A stretch of 43,037 nucleotides of DNA from an uncultured Bdellovibrionales bacterium (GTDB taxonomy: Bacteria > Bdellovibrionota > Bdellovibrionia > Bdellovibrionales > UBA1609). Position numbers and translations under genes: made by a program. Shown here piece after piece: positions 17,274 through 25,528 of this stretch; the stretch's first letter is position 1, and the number at the start of each line of letters is the position of its first letter. A model generated the notes under the pieces. The model had not been told where the DNA came from and did not search any database. It saw only the letters and a list, made by a program, of their open reading frames with translations. The stretch spans positions 1 through 43,037 of the forward strand of contig CALLBC010000158.1 of NCBI GenBank assembly GCA_938001965.1. Reading direction: 5' to 3'.

Positions 17274-18697
17274 GCCACTTTATATTTTGTATTCCTGCCC
17301 TTACCAATTTTTAAAACATTATTACTATTAGTGAGATCAAGTATCCAGCGATTGGCAGTTCGTTGTGTAATATTAAACTTTAAGCTTAACTCTTTAGCTG
17401 TAAAATTTGAGTTACTAAAAATAAACTGTAGCTGTGAGGGGAGAATTGCCTTTGGGTTAGTTAGTAAATGGGTTTGCTTCTTATTAATAGAATAATTAAA
17501 ATCTTTAATATTGTTTAGATCTATTAGATACAAGTTATTCTTTTTTTCAATTTTATAACCAAACTCTTTAAGTAATTTTTTATTAAGCCTAGATATTATC
17601 TGGTATATACGATCGGGAGATGAGTCGGGATTATAAAACTCATCGCCAAAGAGTTTGGCATGAATAGAGCCAAGAGTCATTGGCTTGTAGCCATCTGAAA
17701 TTAAGTGACAAAAGAGTTGTGAAGTGAGTTCATTGCTAATGGGGAGTTGTTTGCCAAACAGTTCAAATATAGACTGCGTAGTTTCTCTTTTCCAGCTCCA
17801 AGAGTCACTAATGCTGTTATCTTTAATTCTATTTTTAAAAGAAGTGTAAGGGGTTCTATAGTAAACTTTATTTAGTAAAGTGCTATCATTGCTAATAGTT
17901 CCTTGCCAGTAATCAAGGTCACGAAGTGTTTCAAAATCATTAAATAATAAATTTTTACTTCTTACTTTTGCAAGAAGCTTACTGCTTCCATCTGTTTTCA
18001 GCTTTAGCAATGCTAGCCATTTTTGTGGGTAGAGTAGGGCTTTTTGGTTTGAACTTTTAAGTATGTTAAAACTATCAGTTAGTATTTGCTTAGCTTTATT
18101 ATAATTTCCTTGTTGAAAATAAATTTGACCAATTTGTTCTAGAACATATCCGCGCAAAAGTTGATGCTTGGAGTCCATGTTTTTATCAAGATCCAGGAGT
18201 ATATTTAGTGCCAGGTCATATTTTTTTAAGAAAATATAAATTGATGATAAATTAATTTTTCCAACTAAGCTCATATAGCTATCAGATATAAGGTTGGTGT
18301 ACTTAAGCATCAAGGGAAGGGCTTTGTCGTAATCCCAGCTCTTGAAGTGACAAAATGATTTGGTTAATAAGATTGATGGATCATCACCGCTATTTAATTC
18401 ATTTATAAGGTCTAATCCCTCACTCTGAGCGCCAATTTCAATGAGTGCTTTTGCGTAAACTTTCTTTTCCTCATCAGTTCCTAAGTCATAATATGAACCA
18501 CGAATATAGCTGTGTAATAACTTAAGGCAGTGGTGAGAACCACCACTTCTATTTAAAAGTGTTCCAACCTGATACAAGTATTTTCTTGGAATGGTTTTAA
18601 TGGGAATGGATTGAATTAACTCAAGTACTTGCTTTCCTTGACCAATTTTAATGAGCTCATCACATTCAGTTATAAAACTTTGATTTACTTTATTCAC
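17270..18697 (-). CDS. TPR protein with winged-helix domains, probable transcriptional regulator
   Basis: The protein has 475 aa from GTG 18697. There is no Shine-Dalgarno and no alternative ATG nearby. Residues about 1-240 form TPR-like helical repeats (for example EQIGQIYFQQGNYNKAKQIL). A region at about 305-390 (IFELFGKQLPISNELTSQLF ... RIYQIISRLNKKLLKEFG) resembles the winged helix used by SARP/OmpR-like regulators. The C-terminus (ELSLKFNITQRTANRWILDL ... VLKIGKGRNTKYKV) is a second HTH with a DeoR/ArsR-like wing. No signal peptide or receiver domain is present. The fold assignments are inferred from motif shape. It is divergent, with 49 nt separating it, from the 'NCG' protein gene at 18747, which it might control. 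Confidence 0.65.
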   Translation of the reverse strand: MNKVNQSFITECDELIKIGQGKQVLELIQSIPIKTIPRKYLYQVGTLLNRSGGSHHCLKLLHSYIRGSYYDLGTDEEKKVYAKALIEIGAQSEGLDLINELNSGDDPSILLTKSFCHFKSWDYDKALPLMLKYTNLISDSYMSLVGKINLSSIYIFLKKYDLALNILLDLDKNMDSKHQLLRGYVLEQIGQIYFQQGNYNKAKQILTDSFNILKSSNQKALLYPQKWLALLKLKTDGSSKLLAKVRSKNLLFNDFETLRDLDYWQGTISNDSTLLNKVYYRTPYTSFKNRIKDNSISDSWSWKRETTQSIFELFGKQLPISNELTSQLFCHLISDGYKPMTLGSIHAKLFGDEFYNPDSSPDRIYQIISRLNKKLLKEFGYKIEKKNNLYLIDLNNIKDFNYSINKKQTHLLTNPKAILPSQLQFIFSNSNFTAKELSLKFNITQRTANRWILDLTNSNNVLKIGKGRNTKYKVA

Positions 18698-18734
18698 GAC
18701 AGATATATCGGTAGGAGTCTAAGTAAACCTAAGT

Positions 18735-18740
18735 TATTAT
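18735..18740 (+). promoter_or_regulatory. Candidate -10 box for the 18747 gene
   Basis: TATTAT is followed by six bases and then the ATG, with no Shine-Dalgarno. No -35 stands out at the usual distance. The placement predicts a leaderless transcript, as at 755-1525 and 30639. Confidence 0.35.
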
Positions 18741-18746
18741 TGTTAT

Positions 18747-19262
18747 ATGGATGCGAGGAAAATAATTAGTCTTATATTGTTATGTTTTATTATGGTAGCC
18801 TACCAAAATTGTGGTTCAGGGCTTTTACCAGACCAATCTATTGATGGTTTTCAATCCAACGGTGGTGGTTACTCAGGAATTCATCATAGTCAGCCGACGT
18901 CAGACATTTCATTGCCAGAAGATGAACCAATGATTGATATTAATAAGGGTGAGTGCACCGGAAAAATCATGTCTTATCACTTAGTGAGTGACTCTTGTCC
19001 AGCAACAGATTATAGCGCTCAAGATTGGAGTAGCTTATTGTCGAGCGAAACATTTACTTTAAATGGTGAAGAAGTGAGTTTGCCAGTGGGAGGCGAAGCC
19101 TTATGTAAAGAGTTTATCAGTAAGTATATACTTGTTGTTGATTCTTGTGCTGACACAATTAAGCAGGTAGAGCGCTCTGCGGTTGAGTATATTGGAAATG
19201 GTTCAACGGTAACCATTGATGGGTTAATATATAAGTCCTTTGGAATTCAAGTAATTTACTAA
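18747..19262 (+). CDS. Exported 'QNCG' protein of unknown function
   Basis: The protein has 171 aa. The N-terminus MDARKIISLILLCFIMVAYQ is a signal-like segment followed by NCGSGLLPD. Residues about 30-65 are low-complexity, rich in Gly, Ser and Pro (SNGGGYSGIHHSQPTSDISL). The C-terminal part has four or more Cys (GECTGKIM, DSCPATDY, ALCKEF, DSCADTIKQ) spaced like disulfide pairs. I do not recognise the domain. The 'xNCG' end is shared with the astacin-like and DUF1592 proteins of this window and is common in Bdellovibrio exported proteins as I recall them. The start lacks a Shine-Dalgarno. Confidence 0.7.
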   Translation: MDARKIISLILLCFIMVAYQNCGSGLLPDQSIDGFQSNGGGYSGIHHSQPTSDISLPEDEPMIDINKGECTGKIMSYHLVSDSCPATDYSAQDWSSLLSSETFTLNGEEVSLPVGGEALCKEFISKYILVVDSCADTIKQVERSAVEYIGNGSTVTIDGLIYKSFGIQVIY

Positions 19263-19321
19263 TTTAAGATCAGATAGGCTACTTGTTTAAGCAAATCTAA
19301 GCTTGCTGAAGCGAGCTTTAT

Positions 19322-19460
19322 ATCAATTATATTAAATAATTTATTAAATTTTAAATACTTCAATTTTATAAAGCGCGCAGTTCTCGCCGAAGGCGAGCTG
19401 TTTGAGCACTTTGTGAAATTGAAGTATTTAAAATTTAATGAATTATTGAATATAGTTGAT
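19322..19460. repeat. Long inverted repeat element 3 (45-bp arms)
   Basis: The arms 19322-19366 and 19416-19460 pair at 42 of 45 positions. The 49-base core (19367-19415) is the reverse complement of the core at 11323-11371 with one difference in the hairpin loop (TTC for TAC). The arms are recognisably related to those at 11.3 kb but differ at several sites where both arms have changed together. The element lies between the 18747 gene and the phosphatase gene; no separate terminator is seen. Confidence 0.95.
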
Positions 19461-19509
19461 GTAGGTGGCTCGACCTTAGTCATTTATGATCGAAAATTAA
19501 AGTACTGAA

Positions 19510-19538
19510 TTGTTAGGCAAATTAAATTAAGTTAGCAT
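19510..19538 (+). promoter_or_regulatory. Candidate promoter of the PhoD-like gene
   Basis: TTGTTA (19510-19515), a 17-nt spacer and TAGCAT (19533-19538) are followed by five bases and the ATG. There is no Shine-Dalgarno, so the message would be leaderless. Confidence 0.4.
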
Positions 19539-19543
19539 TAACT

Positions 19544-20614
19544 ATGCTTATTCAAAAATTATATATTGTCTCATCTTTAATTCTATTTACCTTAATCTTT
19601 TCAAGTTGCTCTAGCTTGAACTCAACAATAAATAGTCGGAGTGTAAGTAATACACAAGGGCCTGCTGAAAAACCAATGCAGCGCTTTAGTATAGGCAGTT
19701 GCAGTAAGTCCAACTTGCCTCAACCATTATGGCCAATAATTACAAAGCAAAATCCAGAGCTTTTTATATGGATGGGAGATAATGTCTATCTTGATACTGA
19801 AAACTTAAATGAAATGAACAGAATTTATGCTGAGCAAGAGTCGATTCCATCTTATAAAGAATTTAAAAAAGAAGTTCCTATAATTGGCACTTGGGATGAT
19901 CATGATTTTGGTAACAATGATGTGGGAAAAGAATACCCCCTTAAAGAACAAAGCCAAAAACTCTTTTTAGATTTTATTGGTGAACCTGCTAATAGCTTAA
20001 GGCGATCCCAGAAAGGAATTTATGCCACATATACTTATGGCCCTGCCGATCAAGAAGTGCGTATTATTTTGTTAGATGTTAGGTACCACAGAGAAAAACC
20101 AGGAAAGCCAAAATCTGATGTTCTAGGTGAAGAGCAGTGGAAGTGGTTTGAAGATGTATTAAAAACCAATACAGCAAAAGTGACTTTTTTAGTTTCAAGT
20201 ATTTCTTTATTATCAGAGTCTTTTCCGCGCTCAGAAGAATGGGCTGATTTTAAGTGGGAAAAGAAAAAGTTATTTCACTTAGTTAATAAATATAAAACCT
20301 CTGGCTTTATGATTCTTACTGGTGATAGGCATTTCTCGGCCTATTTGCCAATGCGAGTTCATGGAAGGAAGTACCATGAGTTAATGAGTAGCGGCATGAC
20401 CCATAACAAGAAGTCGGAATTGGGTGAAAAAGTGATGAGGTTTTATTACGGCAAAGAAAATACTTACTTTGAAAGAAGCTTTGCCAATATAGATTTGGAT
20501 TGGAATGCTGAGCCTATGCAAATGAAGTTCTCAGCCATTGGAGTAGATAGCCAAGTTCACCTTGAAAAGAGTTTCTATTTAAATAAAAAAAATAATTGGG
20601 TTTTGGTTGAGTAG
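19544..20614 (+). CDS. PhoD-like (alkaline phosphatase D family) lipoprotein
   Basis: The protein has 356 aa. The signal ends in LIFSSC, a good lipobox with Cys at about 23. The PhoD-type metallophosphatase core is present: RFSIGSCSKSNLPQPLW, WMGDNVYLD (about 75-83), IIGTWDDHDFGNNDVGKEYP (about 111-130), IILLDVRYHRE and MILTGDRHFSAYLPM (about 252-266). These Asp, Asn and His residues hold the two-metal site. Relatives hydrolyse phosphodiesters or phosphomonoesters outside the cytoplasm. It lacks the long Tat leader of classical PhoD and looks Sec/Lol-processed. Substrate is unknown. Confidence 0.88.
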   Translation: MLIQKLYIVSSLILFTLIFSSCSSLNSTINSRSVSNTQGPAEKPMQRFSIGSCSKSNLPQPLWPIITKQNPELFIWMGDNVYLDTENLNEMNRIYAEQESIPSYKEFKKEVPIIGTWDDHDFGNNDVGKEYPLKEQSQKLFLDFIGEPANSLRRSQKGIYATYTYGPADQEVRIILLDVRYHREKPGKPKSDVLGEEQWKWFEDVLKTNTAKVTFLVSSISLLSESFPRSEEWADFKWEKKKLFHLVNKYKTSGFMILTGDRHFSAYLPMRVHGRKYHELMSSGMTHNKKSELGEKVMRFYYGKENTYFERSFANIDLDWNAEPMQMKFSAIGVDSQVHLEKSFYLNKKNNWVLVE

Positions 20615-20656
20615 ATTTTAGCTTACAAACAATTGTGCGCGCTGCATTATTTGATT

Positions 20657-20732
20657 GATGTATGAAAACCTAGGCTGATAAGGGCTCACGTCCAGTTGGC
20701 CACAGTTAATGCCCTGTTCTGGTTTATATATC
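20657..20732 (+). other. Long interrupted hairpin upstream of zapA, possible structured RNA
   Basis: GATGTATG-AAAACC (20657-20670) can pair with GGTTTATATATC (20721-20732), allowing two bulges and a G-U pair. An inner AGGGC (20681-20685) pairs with GCCCT (20711-20715). The result is a rod with an internal bubble in the 200-nt gap before zapA. In many proteobacteria 6S RNA lies beside zapA and the 5-FCL gene, which raises the idea that this is part of a divergent 6S RNA. I could not match the 6S consensus, so the strand and class are guesses. Confidence 0.25.
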
Positions 20733-20814
20733 TAGTTGATATTATTTGGTAAAATGTTAATCTAATAAAGTATTAGCCGTAGAGGCGCCCTAGTATATAG
20801 AGAGAATAATCTTT

Positions 20815-21120
20815 ATGGATAAGAAACTATACAACGTAAATATTGCCGGCTTACCATTAAAGCTTAGGTCTTCCCATGATTCGGAGACAGTGGCCGCATT
20901 AACTAAACTTGTAGATGATAAGATTGAAGAGGCACAAAGCCTTGGTAATCGTGTTTCTTTCCAAAATGCATTACTTTTAGCTTCATTGCATATAGCAGAA
21001 GAGTTATTAACGCTTAAGAATTCAGTGAATGAAGATTTAAATTTCCTAAAATCAAAGTCAAAAGCTATTCTCTCAGAACTAGAGTCCTCTCCGCTTACTA
21101 AAATTGGTTTAGAAGAATAA
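20815..21120 (+). CDS. zapA: Cell division protein ZapA
   Basis: The protein has 101 aa. It opens with YNVNIAGLPLKLRSSHDSET, typical of the ZapA N-terminal strand region. A helix (ALTKLVDDKIEEAQSLGN, then NALLLASLHIAEELLTLK) and a C-terminal coiled coil follow. ZapA bundles FtsZ protofilaments at the division site. The next gene, 45 nt downstream, is the 5-formyltetrahydrofolate cyclo-ligase, the classical zapA neighbour, which supports the call. Confidence 0.88.
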   Translation: MDKKLYNVNIAGLPLKLRSSHDSETVAALTKLVDDKIEEAQSLGNRVSFQNALLLASLHIAEELLTLKNSVNEDLNFLKSKSKAILSELESSPLTKIGLEE

Positions 21121-21165
21121 ACCAATAAATAAGTTAAAGCATGTAAATGCTTTTTGGAGATTATT

Positions 21166-21741
21166 TTGAATACCCAAGTATTAATTAGTAAGCCTGAGAG
21201 TCGGGCTTATTTAAAAAATTTATTAAGTTCTTTTATTGAATCTAACCATAAAGAGAATTTAGATCAGCTTATTAGTGCTAATATAATATCTTTAGTAGAG
21301 CAGCTATGCCCACATGGCCCAGCACTAATTGGCTCTTACCAAGCCACTGCTATTGAGCCTAACTTGAGCTTACCCACAACTTGGAACACTTCATACCCAG
21401 TGGTTGAGTCGGATACGCAAATCAATTTTTATACAAACCCTAGTAAGGAGTTTGTAACTTCCAGTTTTGGCATAAAAGAGCCAACACAAGAAGTTGAAAA
21501 CCTCAAAGAGGCTTTAGTGCATGACGCCCTTATTATACCTGCGGTTGGCTTTAATCAAAGCGGATATAGGCTGGGTCACGGTGGTGGCTATTATGATCGT
21601 TATTTAAGTAATATTAATAAAATTAAAATTGGAGTGGGATATTCTGTTCAATTTACGGACGGCCTATGGTCGCCAGAAGAGCACGATATTCAATTGGACT
21701 ATATTGTAACTGAGAAATATGTGATCAAAATTAATAATTGA
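21166..21741 (+). CDS. 5-formyltetrahydrofolate cyclo-ligase
   Basis: From TTG 21166 the protein has 191 aa. GGAG lies six bases upstream; an in-frame TTG at 21154 overlaps that site. It converts 5-formyl-THF plus ATP to 5,10-methenyl-THF in the cytoplasm. The family signature is complete near the C-terminus: DALIIPAVGFNQSGYRLGHG and GGYYDRYL, where GHGGGYYDR binds the nucleotide phosphates. The N-terminal substrate region (IGSYQATAIEPNLS) is present. The stop overlaps the first bases of a possible extended rny start; the used rny ATG is 17 nt downstream. Confidence 0.92.
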   Translation: MNTQVLISKPESRAYLKNLLSSFIESNHKENLDQLISANIISLVEQLCPHGPALIGSYQATAIEPNLSLPTTWNTSYPVVESDTQINFYTNPSKEFVTSSFGIKEPTQEVENLKEALVHDALIIPAVGFNQSGYRLGHGGGYYDRYLSNINKIKIGVGYSVQFTDGLWSPEEHDIQLDYIVTEKYVIKINN

Positions 21742-21758
21742 TCAAAAAGGAAATTGTA

Positions 21759-23345
21759 ATGGACTCGATGTCGTTAGTAGTTGTTGTTGGAAGTTTGCTG
21801 GTAGGTTTGGCTTTAGGCTTAGTCTCTTTTTATTTGTATCGTCAAATGCTAGACGGCAAAAAGAAAAACTCTGCCCAAAAAGAAGCAGACAGAATTGTAA
21901 ATAAGGCTAAGTCGCAAGCTAGTAAAATAGATCGTGATTCCAAGTCAAAAGCCAAAGACTTTGAGTCTAGAGCTAGAAGAAATGCTGAGAATGAGATTAG
22001 AAAACAAAAGCAAAGCTTACAATCCCAAGAAAATAAATTTAAAGATAAAGAGTCTAAGCTTGATCGTGACTATAAAAGAAAGCTTGAAGAGTTAAAGCAG
22101 AAAGAGCAAGACTTAGAGGCGCAAACAGAAGAAACGCAGGCTAGTAAGCAGCAGGTGCGAGAGCTAGAAAAAAAATGTCGTCGTCAAATTGAAGATATTC
22201 AAGTGCAATTGGAAAAGGTGGCTGGCATGTCCACTGAAGATGCAAAGCAGGAGTTAAAGTCATCCTTAGAAGAAGAGGCAAGAGAAGAGATTAGTGAAAG
22301 GTTAAGTGAAATCGAGGCTGATGTTAAAAAAGAAGCGGACCAAAAAGCTAAAGAGATCTTAGCCACTGCTATAGCTAGATATGCCAGTGAAGTTTCCACA
22401 GAGAGAACAGTGAATGTGGTTGCATTAACTAGTGACGAAATGAAAGGTAAGATCATTGGACGTGAAGGGCGTAACATTAGAGCCTTAGAAGCAGCCTGTG
22501 GTGTTGATTTAATTATTGATGAGACCCCTGAAGCTGTAGTTATTTCCAGTTTTGACCCTGTAAGACGAGAGATTGCTAAACGAGCCTTAGAAAAATTAAT
22601 GGCAGACGGTAGAGTACACCCGGCTAGAATTGAAGAGGCGGTTGGTCAGGTTAAAAAAGAGCTTTTTAAAGCAATCAAAGAAGATGGTGAGAAGGCTTGT
22701 TTTGATTTAGGAATTCACGGTTTGCATGCAAAAATTATTGAGCAAGTGGGTGGTATGAAGTACCGCCATACTGGAATGCATAATTTATTTAAAAACTGTG
22801 TTGAGGTGGCTGAAATCTCTGGAATGATAGCTGCGGAGATTGGAAGTGATGTTAAACTGGCAAAGCGCGCCGGTCTTTTACATGCCATCGGTAGAACAAT
22901 TGAACATACTGTGGAAGGTGATTATGCCACTGTGGGAGCGGACTTTATTAAGCGTCATGGTGAAAAACCAATTGTTGTTCAGGCAGTAAGAAACCATAAG
23001 GCTAAAAACGAAAAAGCTAAAAGTTTATTAGATCATATTGTTCAAGCGGCAGTTCAGCTGGGTAATGCAAGGCCTGGAGCACGCCGAACTATGATGGAAA
23101 CTTATATTAAGCGTTTGGCCGATTTAGAGTCTATTGGTAATAGCTTTGACGGTGTTGTTAAGACTTATGCAGTTCAAGCCGGTAAAGAGATTCGCGTGGT
23201 TGTAGACAGTGGTAGAATCACTGATGGGCAAGCAAAAATGTTAACCCGTGATATCGCTAGAAAAATTGAACGTGAGTTAAATTACCCAGGTCAAATTAAA
23301 GTGAATGTAATTAGAGAAACACGTATCGTTGAGCATGCAAGGTAG
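21759..23345 (+). CDS. rny: RNase Y homologue with eroded HD active site
   Basis: From ATG 21759 (AAAAGGA upstream) the protein has 528 aa, the usual RNase Y length and architecture. It has an N-terminal membrane helix (SLVVVVGSLLVGLALGLVSF), a long charged coiled coil to about residue 200, a KH domain (GKIIGREGRNIRALEAACGV), then an HD domain and the conserved C-terminal YPGQIKVNVIRETR. RNase Y is the membrane endoribonuclease that starts mRNA decay. Compared with my memory of the Bacillus subtilis enzyme, the HD metal ligands are lost. KHS reads KNC (N346), the HD dyad reads H375-A376, HH reads N412-H413, and the late Asp of AADALS reads V432. The frame is intact and surrounding sequence well conserved, so this looks like a maintained non-catalytic or altered form. 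Confidence 0.93.
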   Translation: MDSMSLVVVVGSLLVGLALGLVSFYLYRQMLDGKKKNSAQKEADRIVNKAKSQASKIDRDSKSKAKDFESRARRNAENEIRKQKQSLQSQENKFKDKESKLDRDYKRKLEELKQKEQDLEAQTEETQASKQQVRELEKKCRRQIEDIQVQLEKVAGMSTEDAKQELKSSLEEEAREEISERLSEIEADVKKEADQKAKEILATAIARYASEVSTERTVNVVALTSDEMKGKIIGREGRNIRALEAACGVDLIIDETPEAVVISSFDPVRREIAKRALEKLMADGRVHPARIEEAVGQVKKELFKAIKEDGEKACFDLGIHGLHAKIIEQVGGMKYRHTGMHNLFKNCVEVAEISGMIAAEIGSDVKLAKRAGLLHAIGRTIEHTVEGDYATVGADFIKRHGEKPIVVQAVRNHKAKNEKAKSLLDHIVQAAVQLGNARPGARRTMMETYIKRLADLESIGNSFDGVVKTYAVQAGKEIRVVVDSGRITDGQAKMLTRDIARKIERELNYPGQIKVNVIRETRIVEHAR

Positions 23346-23352
23346 TTGAGCT

Positions 23353-24576
23353 TTGAGTTTTTTAGATCCAAATGAACAGTTAAAAGAGCTTAAGCGAGGA
23401 ATTGTTGATTTCATTTCCGAGAAAGACCTATTAACAAAACTTGAAAAAAGTAAAAAAGAAAACAAGCCTCTTGTTATTAAGGCTGGCTTTGATCCAACAC
23501 GCCCTGATCTACATTTAGGGCATACAGTTTTAATCAATAAAATGCGCCAGTTTCAAAAGTTAGGTCACAAAGTTGTTTTCTTAATCGGTGATTTTACAGC
23601 CATGATTGGTGATCCTACGGGTAAAAATGAAACAAGACCTGCACTTTCTAAAGGGGATGTAAAAGAAAACGCTAAAACATATGCTGAGCAGGTATTTAAA
23701 ATTTTAGACCCAGAACTTACGGATGTGGTTTATAATACGGAGTGGTTTGATAAGTTTAAACCAGAAGACTTTATTAAATTAACCAGTAAGTACACTGTGG
23801 CTAGAATGCTTGAGCGTGATGACTTTGAAAAAAGGTATAAAGAGCAAGCAGCCATTGGAATACATGAGTTTTTATACCCTCTTATTCAGGGTTATGACTC
23901 CGTTGCATTAAAGGCTGATGTAGAGCTTGGTGGAACGGACCAACTATTTAATATACTTATGGGCCGATCACTACAGAAGTCTCATGGTATGGGCCAGCAG
24001 GTGGTTATGACTGTGCCTTTGCTTGAAGGCTTAGATGGTGTTCAAAAAATGTCAAAGAGTTACGATAACTACATTGGTGTTACAGAAAACCCTAAAGATA
24101 TGTTTGGTAAGTCCATGCGTGTTTCTGATGAGCTCATGTACCGTTATTATGATTTGTTAACTGATATTAGTACGGATGATATTGAGCAAATGAAAGCCGA
24201 TGTATCCTCTGGCAAAAAGCATCCTCGTGATGCGAAAGTAGAGTTAGGCAAGTACTTAGTGACACGCTTTCATAGCAAAGAGGCTGCTGATAATGCCTAT
24301 GAAGAGTTTAAAAGAATTTTTGTTAAAAAAGGAATTCCAGATGACATGCCAGTGCATGAGTTAGATCCTGCAACAGACCTAGGTGTTTGTGCATTTCTCA
24401 CAAGTCTTGCAATGACTAAGTCAAATGGTGAGGCTCGTCGTTTAATTCAAGGTGGTGGCGTACAAATAAAAGGGGAGAAGTTATCTGACCCTCAGTTAAA
24501 GATAAGTTTGAATTCTGGAGATGAGTTTATTGTAAAGGTTGGGAAAAAGAAATTTTCCAAGATAAAGGTCAATTGA
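23353..24576 (+). CDS. tyrS: Tyrosyl-tRNA synthetase
   Basis: The protein has 407 aa and starts at TTG 23353, seven nt after rny. It activates tyrosine and charges tRNA-Tyr. The class I signatures are HLGH in [20 protein letters not shown] (about 37-56) and KMSKS in [14 protein letters not shown] (about 226-239). [19 protein letters not shown] holds tyrosine- and tRNA-recognition residues. A C-terminal S4 RNA-binding domain ([17 protein letters not shown]) completes the enzyme. The HLGH form and spacing fit the TyrRZ-like subgroup. It ends one base before the ferredoxin gene. Confidence 0.96.
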   Translation: MSFLDPNEQLKELKRGIVDFISEKDLLTKLEKSKKENKPLVIKAGFDPTRPDLHLGHTVLINKMRQFQKLGHKVVFLIGDFTAMIGDPTGKNETRPALSKGDVKENAKTYAEQVFKILDPELTDVVYNTEWFDKFKPEDFIKLTSKYTVARMLERDDFEKRYKEQAAIGIHEFLYPLIQGYDSVALKADVELGGTDQLFNILMGRSLQKSHGMGQQVVMTVPLLEGLDGVQKMSKSYDNYIGVTENPKDMFGKSMRVSDELMYRYYDLLTDISTDDIEQMKADVSSGKKHPRDAKVELGKYLVTRFHSKEAADNAYEEFKRIFVKKGIPDDMPVHELDPATDLGVCAFLTSLAMTKSNGEARRLIQGGGVQIKGEKLSDPQLKISLNSGDEFIVKVGKKKFSKIKVN

Positions 24577-24577
24577 T

Positions 24578-25231
24578 ATGAAAATTAAATTTATACCTCA
24601 AAATGTTGAAGTTGATCTAGATCCTAACAAATCTATTATGAGGATTGCCCAGGAGAATAACTTATTTATTAAGTCTGTTTGTAATGGTTTGCCCTCTTGT
24701 GCGGAGTGCAGAGTGCAAATTGAAGAGGGTGAGCATAATGTTTTGCCACCCACTTCGGAAGAGTTGTCTTTAATCGGTACAGGTCACTTTGTGGATCGCA
24801 GGCGACTGTCTTGCCAGTTAAAGTGTTTTGGGCCAATGGTGATTGATCTTGCTGAGCAGGTAGAAAAAGAAAAGCTTGGTGGTAATAAAAGGCCGCAGGG
24901 TCACTTGCGTAAAGACTCCACTGAGCAGTCATTGGCTGTTACTGGAAACCTGATTGATGCTGATGTGGAATTATTATCAGCTGAAGACTTAAATATAAAC
25001 GAAGACTCCATTGAAGATGATAAACCGCAGTCGGCTCTGTCAGGAGTAAAAAAATCTAAATCAAGAAATAGAAACCGAAATAATAAAAAGCGTCCACCTA
25101 AAAAGGTTCATGCCTCTGCAAATAAAGAGTCTTCTGATGGAAAGCCAGCTAACAAATCTCGGCCTAAAAATAAAAACCGTAATCGCAACAGAAACCGCAA
25201 TAGAAAAAACAACAAACCTAAGCCAGAATAA
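24578..25231 (+). CDS. [2Fe-2S] ferredoxin-domain protein with a basic Arg/Asn/Lys tail
   Basis: The protein has 217 aa. Residues 1-100 form a plant/adrenodoxin-type [2Fe-2S] domain with ligands in SVCNGLPSCAECRVQIEEGE (Cys-x5-Cys-x2-Cys) and RRLSCQLKCFGP. An acidic linker (about 120-150) leads to a tail of about 65 residues made almost wholly of Lys, Arg, Asn and Pro, including KSKSRNRNRNNKKRPPKK and NRNRNRNRNRKNN. Tails of this composition usually bind RNA, DNA or ribosomes; a link to a redox domain is unusual. It is the last gene of a tight zapA-5FCL-rny-tyrS run. The function of the fusion is unknown. The tail is in frame, with codons not resembling a slippage tract. Confidence 0.85.
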   Translation: MKIKFIPQNVEVDLDPNKSIMRIAQENNLFIKSVCNGLPSCAECRVQIEEGEHNVLPPTSEELSLIGTGHFVDRRRLSCQLKCFGPMVIDLAEQVEKEKLGGNKRPQGHLRKDSTEQSLAVTGNLIDADVELLSAEDLNINEDSIEDDKPQSALSGVKKSKSRNRNRNNKKRPPKKVHASANKESSDGKPANKSRPKNKNRNRNRNRNRKNNKPKPE

Positions 25232-25295
25232 TTTTAATATAACTTTAGTCACCTGAGTATTGTCTACAACATCACCCTTAAACGCCCGTGTAGGA

Positions 25296-25388
25296 CATTC
25301 TGAACGTCGTTTACGTCATCCTGAACGTAGTGAAGGATCTCGCGCTAGTGCCTTCATTAAGTTAAAAATGGTGCACTAATGAAGGAAC
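25296..25388. repeat. REP-like repeat pair and hairpin
   Basis: Two imperfect direct units, CATTCTGAACGTCGT (25296-25310) and CATCCTGAACGTAGT (25317-25331), resemble the widespread 'CATCCTGAACGnAGTGAAGGATCT' type extragenic repeats. They are followed by a hairpin whose arms 25348-25359 and 25377-25388 match at 11 of 12 positions around CCTTCATTA/TAATGAAGG. Together they fill the 297-nt gap between the ferredoxin and LysR genes. No gene is seen here. Confidence 0.6.
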
Positions 25389-25528
25389 CTTTTTGAATTC
25401 TTAATTTTAAAATAAAAAGATATGAAAAATTTTCTAAGACATTACAAATGAGAAATATTAGAAAGTATATTACTATGGAAGAGTGTATTGAATTGACCCT
25501 AACTGACCATTTAGTTAAGTAAGTAGCT

